Positions 45,833 to 53,892 of a stretch of DNA of 64,000 nt are shown here, in pieces (the first letter of the stretch is position 1; every line of letters starts with the position of its first letter). Both the position numbers and the translations under genes were made by a program. The stretch comes from Gordonibacter massiliensis (ex Traore et al. 2017) (GTDB lineage Bacteria; Actinomycetota; Coriobacteriia; Coriobacteriales; Eggerthellaceae): assembly GCA_900170005.1 (NCBI GenBank), contig LT827128.1, positions 186,001-250,000 of the forward strand, given 5' to 3'. Below the pieces are notes generated by a model, which was given only the letters and a program-made list of their open reading frames with translations, was not told the DNA's origin and made no database searches.

Positions 45833-47287
45833 TTAGTAGCCCATGAGCCCGGTCATGGCCGGCAGGTACAGGGCGCTCAGCACGCACAGCACGGCGGTGG
45901 GGAACCATGCCTTCTTCAGCCATTCCGCCATGCTGATCCAGCCTTTCTCGTAGCAGATCATCATGATGGAGTCGATGGGAAGCCAGGTGGTCACGCCGCC
46001 GAGGATGCCGCCGATGCAGGCGATGACCGCGCCGTTCACGCCGGTGGTGGCGGCCAGCGCGATCATGAGCGGCACGGCGACCGACACCGTGGGCGGGCCG
46101 ACGGGGATGCAGATGTGCAGGATCATGGTGATGAAGCACATGACGAGCACGACGAGCAGCAGGGGCCAGGCCGACGCGCCTGCCAGCACGGTGTTGACGA
46201 ACCACGCGGCGACGCCGGTGCCCACCAGGCCGGTGGCCAGGGCCTGCACGCCGATGATCATCATGATGATCTCCCATGGGATGTTCTTGTAGTACTGCTC
46301 TTTGCTCAACAGGTTGATGCCGGGCACGAAGGCGATAACCGTGAACGCGAAGGCCACGAGCATGGAGTTGATCTGCGGGAACCACGTGCTCATGATCATC
46401 AGCCCGAAAGCGATGACGAACCAGACGATGAGCTTGATCTCGATGGTGGTCATCTTTCCGTAGTCGGCGAGCTTGGCGGACACGACCGACAGGGCCTCGG
46501 GTTTGATCTCCTCGATCTTGAACACCTTGGAGCACCAGAGGCCGGAGATGACGGACACCACCAGCGCCAGCGGGATGTTGACGGCGCACCAAGCCAAAAA
46601 CGTCACGCGCACGCCCATGTAGGTTTCGACCAAGGTCATGCACAGGATGTTCAGCGAGTTGCCGATGGGCGTGCCGATGCCGCCGATGGCGGCCGCCGCC
46701 GCGACGGAGACCGTGAGCGCCTTGGCGAGCCCGGACTTGCCCTTGATTCCGCCGTTCGCCTCGACGATGGACAGGCCGATGCCGATGAAGATGGCGGAGG
46801 CGGCGAGGTCGGAGACGAACATCGACAGGACCGACGTGGCCACCGAGAAGCCCACGATGAGCTTCGTGGTGCTGTTGCCCGCGAACTTCAGGGCGGCGCT
46901 GGCCACGCGGTACGGGATGGGCGTGGACATGACGGCGCCGGAAACCGTGAACACGAACAGGCAGTAGATGGGCACGAGCAGGCTCGACGAGTTGAACACG
47001 CTCGCTTGGGTCTCGGTGGACGCGTAGGGCAGGATGCCCGTTACCGGTATCAGCAAAAAGATCAGCACGACCGTGACGATGAACGGCAGCGCCTCGGTGA
47101 CCCATAGGATGATGCAGGCGAGCAGAATGCCGACCGCCGACATGGCGGTCCTTTCCAAACCGGTTGGCACCGGGCAGACGAACTGGAAGAACAAAAAGAC
47201 CAGCGCCGCCACCACGATGGCGACCAGCTTCTTCACCTGCTTGCCGTTTGCGGCCTGCTGAGGCAGCGCAGCTGCGTTTTCGCTCAA
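45833..47287 (-). CDS. DASS/SLC13-family anion transporter
   Basis: About 484 residues from a TTG at 47287, placed by AAGGAGGGG; the ATG at 47308 overlaps the preceding gene. Twelve or so membrane segments. The divalent-anion:Na+ symporter signatures appear as IGTPIGNSLNILC and CIPVGPPTVSVAVPL. The family carries dicarboxylates, sulfate or related anions. It is in the same operon as molybdoenzyme D, so it probably brings in that enzyme's substrate or exchanges product. Confidence 0.88.
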   Translation of the reverse strand: MSENAAALPQQAANGKQVKKLVAIVVAALVFLFFQFVCPVPTGLERTAMSAVGILLACIILWVTEALPFIVTVVLIFLLIPVTGILPYASTETQASVFNSSSLLVPIYCLFVFTVSGAVMSTPIPYRVASAALKFAGNSTTKLIVGFSVATSVLSMFVSDLAASAIFIGIGLSIVEANGGIKGKSGLAKALTVSVAAAAAIGGIGTPIGNSLNILCMTLVETYMGVRVTFLAWCAVNIPLALVVSVISGLWCSKVFKIEEIKPEALSVVSAKLADYGKMTTIEIKLIVWFVIAFGLMIMSTWFPQINSMLVAFAFTVIAFVPGINLLSKEQYYKNIPWEIIMMIIGVQALATGLVGTGVAAWFVNTVLAGASAWPLLLVVLVMCFITMILHICIPVGPPTVSVAVPLMIALAATTGVNGAVIACIGGILGGVTTWLPIDSIMMICYEKGWISMAEWLKKAWFPTAVLCVLSALYLPAMTGLMGY

Positions 47288-47304
47288 AACAATCCCCTCC
47301 TTTT

Positions 47305-47508
47305 TCATGTACGGGTAGAGCTTTCAGATTCCCCTTCGGTTTCGTTCGGCGCGCTTTCTTCGAGATCGCGGGCAACCGCCTTTCGCTTTGCGCTTCGAGC
47401 CGACACGCCGGGCGGCGCGACGTCGGAAGGCTTCGGTGCGGCGAACGATTTCTCGACGGTTTTCCCGCACCTTCCGCAAAACGAGCAGAACGCTCCGCAG
47501 CTGCCCAC
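47305..47508 (-). CDS. small Cys-rich protein of the MCxxC family, enzyme D operon
   Basis: 67 residues: MGSCGAFCSFCGRCGKTVEKSF, then a charged Ser/Glu-rich tail. The CxxxCxxCxxC start corresponds to MCYPCTQCGRC of the other small proteins, but no second ribbon is present. The ATG at 47308 used by the longer transporter frame overlaps its stop (ATGA). It lies in the enzyme D operon between the ferredoxin and the transporter. Confidence 0.65.
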   Translation of the reverse strand: MGSCGAFCSFCGRCGKTVEKSFAAPKPSDVAPPGVSARSAKRKAVARDLEESAPNETEGESESSTRT

Positions 47509-47590
47509 TCTCGCTCACCTCCCTTGCAAGGGGGAACGCGCGGCTTGCCCTCGCGTTCCCCGATCTCGAATCGACCGCGCCGTATAGGCC

Positions 47591-47926
47591 CTAAGGAACG
47601 AGGATCGCGGCCTTCTTGCCCTTGGCCGCGAGCTTGGCGGCGCATTCCTCGATGGTGCCGATTTCCAGGCACTTGGCCTGGCAGGACTGCACGCACGCGG
47701 GAAGCTTGCCCGCCGCCGTGCGCGCCTCGCACATATCGCACAGCTCGCCGGGCAGGGCGATGTAGTCCCAGTGCCACGTGCCGTCGGCATGCTGGCGGGG
47801 CTTGTCCTCGAGCACCTTGATGCCCCAGTCGTCTATGCCGCACTCGATCTCGTTGCGGCAGGCCACTTCGCAGCTGTGGCAGCCGGAGCAGAACTCGTAA
47901 TCGATGTACAGGGCTTTCTGCGTCAT
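47591..47926 (-). CDS. 4Fe-4S electron-transfer subunit of enzyme D
   Basis: 111 residues. Motifs CSGCHSCEVACRNEIEC and CDMC...CVQSCQAKC give two [4Fe-4S] sites. There is a strong ribosome site (AAGGAGG). It follows the catalytic gene by 30 bases. Confidence 0.92.
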   Translation of the reverse strand: MTQKALYIDYEFCSGCHSCEVACRNEIECGIDDWGIKVLEDKPRQHADGTWHWDYIALPGELCDMCEARTAAGKLPACVQSCQAKCLEIGTIEECAAKLAAKGKKAAILVP

Positions 47927-47956
47927 GATCGTTACCTCCTTCTTCGTGTCGCGGGC

Positions 47957-50368
47957 TTAAGCCTGCTGCGTCTCGTCGGTGGGGCGCCATACCTGCTGGT
48001 AGGTGAACTCGGCCTGGCGGCTGGGCTCCAGGAAGATGCCGGTGCTGTCGGGATCGTTCGGGCCTCCCTCGCCCTCGACTTTCTTCAGCGAGCAGATCAT
48101 CTGCTTGAACGTGTTGCCGAAGCCCATCACGCCGTTCACGCTGTTGGGCATGAGCACGTTGATGTTCGACTTCCAGTTGCCGAACAGGTTGGGCTCCTCG
48201 CCGTCCTGCTCGGGGTACCACCAGCCGTGCATGGCGTGGCACACGCCCTCCTTGATGGTGGGCACCACGTGGGCGCGCTGCCGCACGGCGCCGTAGGGCG
48301 AGGCGATCTCCACCCAGTCGTCCTCTTCGATGCCGAGGCGCGCGGCGTCGGCGGGGTTGAGGTCGATCTGCGGATACGGGGTGATCTGGCGCAGGCTGGG
48401 AACCTGCTTGTGCTCGGAATGGAAGAACTCCTGGCGACGGGCGCCCGTGGTGAGGATGAAGGGGTACTTCTCCATGAGCTCGGGCGTGCGCTCGGGGCCG
48501 TAGGCGGGATCCTCGTAGTAGGGCAGGGGGTTCTCGCCGAACTGCTCGTACATGTAGGAGTACAGCTCCACGCGGCCCGTGCTGGTGGGGAAGCCCACCT
48601 GGCCGTCGGGGCGCAGCTTGCCGATCTCGTACTTGTAGTACGGCTCGTTGGACATGACGGTGACCTTCTCGCGCAGCTCCTCGTAGGGCAGCCACGAGCG
48701 CATGACGTGGAAGTTGTCGTAGTCGGTCTGGGTCTCGAAGCGGTTCCAGAAGTCGGGGTACATCTTCTTGCCCACGGCCATCATGGCCTCGACGTCCGAC
48801 TTGCATTCGCCCACCTGCACGCACTTGTTCTGCGCGCCGTAGAACGACGAGTTCAGGCCGTAATGCGTGACCACCATGCCGTCGTGCTCGATGGTGGAGG
48901 CGATGGGCAGGAACACGTCGCAGCAGGCCATGGTGGTGGGGTTCATGAACAGGTCGGCCGCGCAGTTGAAGTCGAGCTTTTTCAGCGCCTCGTACCAGCG
49001 TTGCGGCTCGGCGGAGATGGCGGTGCCGATGGGGTTCGACGAGATGAAGTGCGCCATATGGATCTTATAGGGCTTCTCGGTCTCAAGCGCCTTCAGGAAC
49101 TCGTCGGGCATGACCGTCCACAGGATCGAGCCCATGGCCGGGTACTTGTCGATGCCCACGCGCCGGCCCCACGTTTCCTCGGTCATGATGCCGTTCTTGA
49201 ACGCCAGCTCGAGCGTGGAGTCGGTGGCGTCGTCCACCTTCTCGTCGGCGGAGATGGAGCCGCCGTCGCGCACGACGTTGCCCTGGTCGTCGCCCATGCC
49301 GAGCGTCGTGCCGCCGGGCGCGTCGATGAAGCCGGTGATGGCCATGAGCGCGATGAGGCACTGGCCGAGCTGGGTGCCGTTCGGGTTCTCGTCCACGGCG
49401 AGGCCCCAAGCCACGCTGCTGGGCTTGGCGTTGCCGTACAGCCGTGCCGCGCGCCAGATCTGCTCCTCGGGCACGCCGCAGATCTCGGCGGCCTTCGCGG
49501 GCGGCATGTCCTGCACGCGCTCGACGAGCTGCTCGTAGCCGTAGCACCACTTGTCGATGAAGTCGTGGTCGACGAGGTCGTCGTGCGCCATGACGTAGAT
49601 GAAGGCCATGGCCAGCGCCGTGTCGGTGCCGGGGCGCAGCTGCAGCACTTCCTCGGAGCGCGTGCCGAGCCAGGTCACGCGCGGGTCGACGCAGATGAGC
49701 TTCGTGCCGAACTGGCGCACCATCTCGATGACGGCGTGGCCGTACAGGCCGTCGGGGTTGCTGCGCAGCGGCTCCTTGCCCCAGATGAGGATGCACTCGG
49801 GGGCGACCCAGCCCTCGTGCTCGTAGCGGTCCTCGAACTTCTGGGCGTAGTCGATCTCGGGGTAGCCGCCGCCGATCATGAAGGCGGTGTTCGTCATGCG
49901 CGGGCCGTAGCACGACCAGCCGGCCTGGGCGTACACGGAGTTCGGCGTGCCGAACACGAGGTTCGCCCACTGCGGGTACCAGTTGTTGCCCTCGCGGCCG
50001 GTGCCGCCGAACACGCAGATGGCCTCGGCGCCGTACTTCTCGGTGATCTCGCGGGCGTTCTGGGCGATGAGGTCGGTGGCCTCGTCCCAGGTGCAGCGCT
50101 CCCACTTGTCTTTGCCGCGGTCCTCGCGGGCGCGTTTCAGGGGGTGCGTGATGCGGTCGGGATGGTAGATGTACTCCGGCAGCGCCAGGCAGCGCGTGCA
50201 GAGCGAGCCTTTGGTGATGGGATGCTCCGGGTCGCCCTCGACCTTCGTCACCTTGCCGTCCTTGACGTGCACCTGCAGGCCGCATCCCACCGGGTGGCAC
50301 CCCGGAGGCGACCATGCGCAGGTCCTGAAGATGGTCTCCTCGCCCTCTTGCCTCTTCCACTCCGTCAT
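47957..50368 (-). CDS. molybdopterin oxidoreductase catalytic subunit D
   Basis: 803 residues from ATG 50368 (AAAGGAG); the frame to 50545 is unsupported. N-terminal Cys C24-x4-C29 and C57-x2-C60 (GCHPVGCG, CTRC), as in enzyme A, with an extra C17. The Mo-ligand region is AGWSCYGPRMTN (C153). Also FGGTGREGNNWYPQWA, IWGKEPLRSNPDG, DPRVTWLGTRSE and FFHSEHKQVPSLRQITPYP. Cytoplasmic. It heads a minus-strand operon: ferredoxin, Cys-rich small protein, DASS transporter, 53-aa protein. The substrate is unknown, perhaps an organic anion given the transporter. Confidence 0.9.
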   Translation of the reverse strand: MTEWKRQEGEETIFRTCAWSPPGCHPVGCGLQVHVKDGKVTKVEGDPEHPITKGSLCTRCLALPEYIYHPDRITHPLKRAREDRGKDKWERCTWDEATDLIAQNAREITEKYGAEAICVFGGTGREGNNWYPQWANLVFGTPNSVYAQAGWSCYGPRMTNTAFMIGGGYPEIDYAQKFEDRYEHEGWVAPECILIWGKEPLRSNPDGLYGHAVIEMVRQFGTKLICVDPRVTWLGTRSEEVLQLRPGTDTALAMAFIYVMAHDDLVDHDFIDKWCYGYEQLVERVQDMPPAKAAEICGVPEEQIWRAARLYGNAKPSSVAWGLAVDENPNGTQLGQCLIALMAITGFIDAPGGTTLGMGDDQGNVVRDGGSISADEKVDDATDSTLELAFKNGIMTEETWGRRVGIDKYPAMGSILWTVMPDEFLKALETEKPYKIHMAHFISSNPIGTAISAEPQRWYEALKKLDFNCAADLFMNPTTMACCDVFLPIASTIEHDGMVVTHYGLNSSFYGAQNKCVQVGECKSDVEAMMAVGKKMYPDFWNRFETQTDYDNFHVMRSWLPYEELREKVTVMSNEPYYKYEIGKLRPDGQVGFPTSTGRVELYSYMYEQFGENPLPYYEDPAYGPERTPELMEKYPFILTTGARRQEFFHSEHKQVPSLRQITPYPQIDLNPADAARLGIEEDDWVEIASPYGAVRQRAHVVPTIKEGVCHAMHGWWYPEQDGEEPNLFGNWKSNINVLMPNSVNGVMGFGNTFKQMICSLKKVEGEGGPNDPDSTGIFLEPSRQAEFTYQQVWRPTDETQQA

Positions 50369-50828
50369 GTTCCTCTCCTTTCGCTCGTTTTGGAAACGAT
50401 GAACGCACGAAGTTTGGTTTCCCCTCGGTGCGCCTTCATTGTCCGGGCGAGAGGGCGTCGCGAGTAGCCGCCGAAAATGTTCGGCGTGACAAAAGGAATT
50501 TGTCAGCGGGGGTGCAGCGCCGGTCAACGGGCCGTCTCGTACCAAAAGTCTGATGCCCGTTCGAGCCCCTGGTGCAATACCGAATCTAAAGTCCGATGAC
50601 GCCTTTCTCGATGTGGGGTAGGTTTCGAAGGTGGGGGCCGTGTTCGAATTCCCATCGAAACACAGGAAATTTCGCAGCTAGGGCGATTGACTTCTACGGT
50701 ATTATTGGTGCATCGGTAGGGCGTACAAGGGGAGGACCTAGAGAACGAGTCAATCGAACTTTGGCCGCGGCGGCGGATGGCCGCGCGAGCGGCCGACGCA
50801 TCCCTGAGCCCTGCCGCAGCATCGATAC
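50369..50828. other. 460-bp divergent regulatory region (enzyme D / LuxR 3)
   Basis: It separates the minus-strand enzyme D operon from LuxR regulator 3. Purine-rich TTTCGAAGG and TTCGAATTCCC motifs lie around 50620-50655. TTGACT (about 50688) followed by TATTAT is a likely promoter for the LuxR gene. No gene is recognised. Confidence 0.45.
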
Positions 50829-52358
50829 GTGTCAAAACCAAGTCTATGGGGGTGGACGTTGTTTGACAAAGCGACAGGGATTCAAAGCGCCATCGTAGCG
50901 AAAGCGGATTCGTCGGAGAGCTCGTCGGAGGGACGGTTCGTCGTCAACGTTCCCATCGTGGCGAGCATGGCGGGCGCCTCGCTGTGCTTCGCCTGGGTGT
51001 TCGGAACGCTGGTGCTGTTCTCGTCATCATCGGCCGTCGGCCAGTTCCGGCTGCCGTTCCTCGTGTCCTTCGCCATCGCCTACGGCGTGCTGCGCCTTTT
51101 TTCCGATCGTCTCCAGCGGCGGCGCAGGGCGCTTGCCGTTGTCTCCTTGGCGTGCTGCCTGCTGCCGCTCCTCGACCCTCTGCTCGCGTTCGGCGCGAAC
51201 CTGGAGGCGGCGAGGGTGCTCGCGTGCTGCGTTGCGCCTGGGCTCGGAGGCGCCGTCGCCGTCACCTTGTGGCTCGAGTCCTGCTGCCGGCTCGCCCCGC
51301 AGAGGACGCGCGCCGTCCTTTCGTTCTCCCTGCTGTTCGCCACGGTGCTCTGCGGCCTTGTTTTCGCGGTCGAGCACGAGCTGCGCCCGTTCTTCGTCGC
51401 CGTCCTCGGCGCTTTTTCGGCTGCGGTCTACCTGGCGCAGTGGCAGGCGTTCTCCGTTGCGAGGAACCTGGCGGACGTCTCCGCGGAAGACTCCGACGAG
51501 CGGTCGCGCATCACGCCCAACTCCATCATACTCACGGCCTCCAACTCGCTGGCGCAGGGGTTCGCCCTGTACGGCATGCTGGACTTCGGATCGAACGGGT
51601 CCACGGGGAGGGTCGTCTGCCTGCTGGCGTTCGCGCTGTTCCTTTGCCTGGCGATCGACTCGCTCAAGGCGTTCATCATCAGGGAATCGATCATCAGGTA
51701 CCTCATGCTCCCTTTGATAGCCACCTGCCTGCTCCTCATGGTGTTCATGCCCGAGTCGACCTGGGAGTGGTTCTGCGCGGCCGTCCTCGTCGTCTCGCTG
51801 CTTCCCTACACGAGCGCCATGTTCGCAACCTGCGAGCATATCGTGCGGGACGACCTCGCGCCCTTCCGAACGGTCGGGAAGATCCGGACGGTTTCGACGC
51901 TCGGGGTGGCGCTTGGGTGGTGCGCGGGCTGGGTGGCCTTCCCGGGCGGGCTGCTCGAGGGGAGCGCGTTCGGCGTCAGCGTGGCCGTCCTCGTCATCGT
52001 GCTCATCGTCATCACCATCGTGTTCGACCAGAAGAGCCTCTATCCCGGCAGCGAGGAGGGCACGCCCGAGGAGGACGGCGGGGAGGACGCCCGGCACGGC
52101 CAATGGACGCGGCGCTGCGAGGCGTTCGCGGAAGAAGTGGGGCTGACGGCCCGCGAGACCGAGGTCATGCTGCTCCTCGCGCGCGGGTTCAGCGCGGAGC
52201 TCATCCAGGAGCGCCTCTACATCTCCAAGAGCACGGTGAAATGCCATACGTACAACATCTACAACAAGGCGAACGTGCACTCGCGGACCGACCTTATCCG
52301 CCTTATCGAGGCGGGCGGCCCCTATTGCATCCGTGAACAGGAGAAACGTTCCGCCTAA
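50829..52358 (+). CDS. membrane-spanning LuxR-type regulator (3)
   Basis: Up to 509 residues (GTG 50829); TTG 50859 after TGGGGGTGG is an alternative start. Twelve or so membrane segments from VPIVASMAGASLCFAWVFGTLVLF to VAVLVIVLIVITIVF. The C-terminal LuxR domain is LTARETEVMLLLARGFSAELIQERLYISKSTVKCHTYNIYNKANVHSRTDLIRLIE. It precedes the MFS-enzyme E operon and is probably its activator. Confidence 0.9.
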   Translation: MSKPSLWGWTLFDKATGIQSAIVAKADSSESSSEGRFVVNVPIVASMAGASLCFAWVFGTLVLFSSSSAVGQFRLPFLVSFAIAYGVLRLFSDRLQRRRRALAVVSLACCLLPLLDPLLAFGANLEAARVLACCVAPGLGGAVAVTLWLESCCRLAPQRTRAVLSFSLLFATVLCGLVFAVEHELRPFFVAVLGAFSAAVYLAQWQAFSVARNLADVSAEDSDERSRITPNSIILTASNSLAQGFALYGMLDFGSNGSTGRVVCLLAFALFLCLAIDSLKAFIIRESIIRYLMLPLIATCLLLMVFMPESTWEWFCAAVLVVSLLPYTSAMFATCEHIVRDDLAPFRTVGKIRTVSTLGVALGWCAGWVAFPGGLLEGSAFGVSVAVLVIVLIVITIVFDQKSLYPGSEEGTPEEDGGEDARHGQWTRRCEAFAEEVGLTARETEVMLLLARGFSAELIQERLYISKSTVKCHTYNIYNKANVHSRTDLIRLIEAGGPYCIREQEKRSA

Positions 52359-52500
52359 GCCTTTTTTGTCGAGTTCCGAAAACCAAGTTTTGACCCTAAT
52401 TCCCGATGCGCCGCACCCGGTGCTTCGCGTACCGTGCGCCTCGAGGCCTCAACTTCGAATCGCTCAACGACAAAGATCAAGGCAAGGGGGTTGAAGAAAC

Positions 52501-53784
52501 ATGTCTGAATTGGCAACGGGCAAGAAGAAGTACGGCGCTGCCGTCAAGTTCGCCGTCCTCACGCTCATTCTGGTGCAGAACACCCAGGCGATGTGCTCGC
52601 CGACGCTCGCCGCCATACAAGCGGCGTTCCCCGAGGCGGACGTGACCGTCGTTCAGATGGTGAACACCATCCCGGCTATCGTCATGATCGTGTCCTCGGC
52701 CGTTTGCGGGCCCCTGTCGCGAAAGATGGGCTACAAGTGGGCGGGGCTTTTGGGCATGGCGTTCGCGCTCGTGGGCGGCATCATGCCCGCCATCTACCAC
52801 CCGTCCATCGTGGCCGTGGTGGTGGAGCGCGCGGTGTTCGGCATCGGTTACGGCATGGTGTTCGCCATGGCCATCGCGGCCTGCGGCGACTTCTGGCGCG
52901 GCAAGGAGACCACGACGATGGTGGGCCTGGTGACCGCGTTCGCCGGCGTCGGGGGGATCGCCTACAGCCTCATCGCGGGATGGCTCACGGACATCAGCTG
53001 GACGGCTCCGTACTGGTTCTACGCGATCATCATCGTGTGGGCCGTGTACTACGCCGTGTTCATGCCCAACTACTCGGAACTGCCCAAGGAATCGTTCGCT
53101 CCGGCGCCCGACGGCGGGAAGAAGAAGTTCTCCCTCGCGGGCTTTGGCTCGAAGTACTGGGCCTTCCTCGTCGTGACGACGGTTTGCATCGGCACCATGA
53201 CCGCGTTCATCAACAACGCCGCCATCTGCATCGTCGGCTTGGAGCTGGGCACGGGCGCCACGGTGGGCCTGGTGATGACCGGGTTCTCCATCGGGCTCAT
53301 GCTGGGCGGGTTCGCGTACATCCCGGTGTACCGGGCGCTCAAGCGCATCGCGCTGCCGTGCTGGATGCTGCTGTACGGAATCATGCTGCTCGTGACGATG
53401 CTCTTCCCGAGCCTGCCCATGTTCTTCGCCTGCGCGTTTTTGTGCGGCATCGCGTTCGGCACCATCAACGCGGCGTGGTCGGACATGGCGAACAAGAAGG
53501 TGGTGGATCCGCACCGTTCCGCCGACGGATCGTCGTTCTACGTGGCCATGCAGGGCGTGGGGCAGTTCATCGCCCCGTTCTGGCTGGCGGCCGTGGCGGC
53601 CGTGGCGGGTCTGACGTCCGGCAACCTGTTCTACCAATGGTACCCGGCCATCGTCATCCTCATCGTGTCGGCCGTGGTGCTCATCGTGCTGGCGGTCGTC
53701 AACAAGAACAAGGTGGAGTACGAGCGCGACGAGCCGGTCGACGAGCCGGACCAGGCCGACGACCTGCAGCAGGCTGCCGTCTGA
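52501..53784 (+). CDS. MFS transporter (3)
   Basis: 427 residues, twelve membrane segments. It starts MSELATGKKKYGAAVKFAVLTLILVQNTQAMCSPTLAAIQAAFP. The TM2-3 loop has the MFS-type GPLSRKMGYKWAG. The C-terminal tail is acidic (DEPVDEPDQADD). It is upstream of enzyme E in the same direction and probably imports its substrate. Confidence 0.9.
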   Translation: MSELATGKKKYGAAVKFAVLTLILVQNTQAMCSPTLAAIQAAFPEADVTVVQMVNTIPAIVMIVSSAVCGPLSRKMGYKWAGLLGMAFALVGGIMPAIYHPSIVAVVVERAVFGIGYGMVFAMAIAACGDFWRGKETTTMVGLVTAFAGVGGIAYSLIAGWLTDISWTAPYWFYAIIIVWAVYYAVFMPNYSELPKESFAPAPDGGKKKFSLAGFGSKYWAFLVVTTVCIGTMTAFINNAAICIVGLELGTGATVGLVMTGFSIGLMLGGFAYIPVYRALKRIALPCWMLLYGIMLLVTMLFPSLPMFFACAFLCGIAFGTINAAWSDMANKKVVDPHRSADGSSFYVAMQGVGQFIAPFWLAAVAAVAGLTSGNLFYQWYPAIVILIVSAVVLIVLAVVNKNKVEYERDEPVDEPDQADDLQQAAV

Positions 53785-53892
53785 TCGGGTTTTCGCGACG
53801 CGTTTGCGAGGCGGGAGGGCTTTCGAGCCGAATGCCGAGCGCACCCCGCCTCCTCCGTTCATGAATGAGTCAAGGAAGAAGGAGGAGAAACT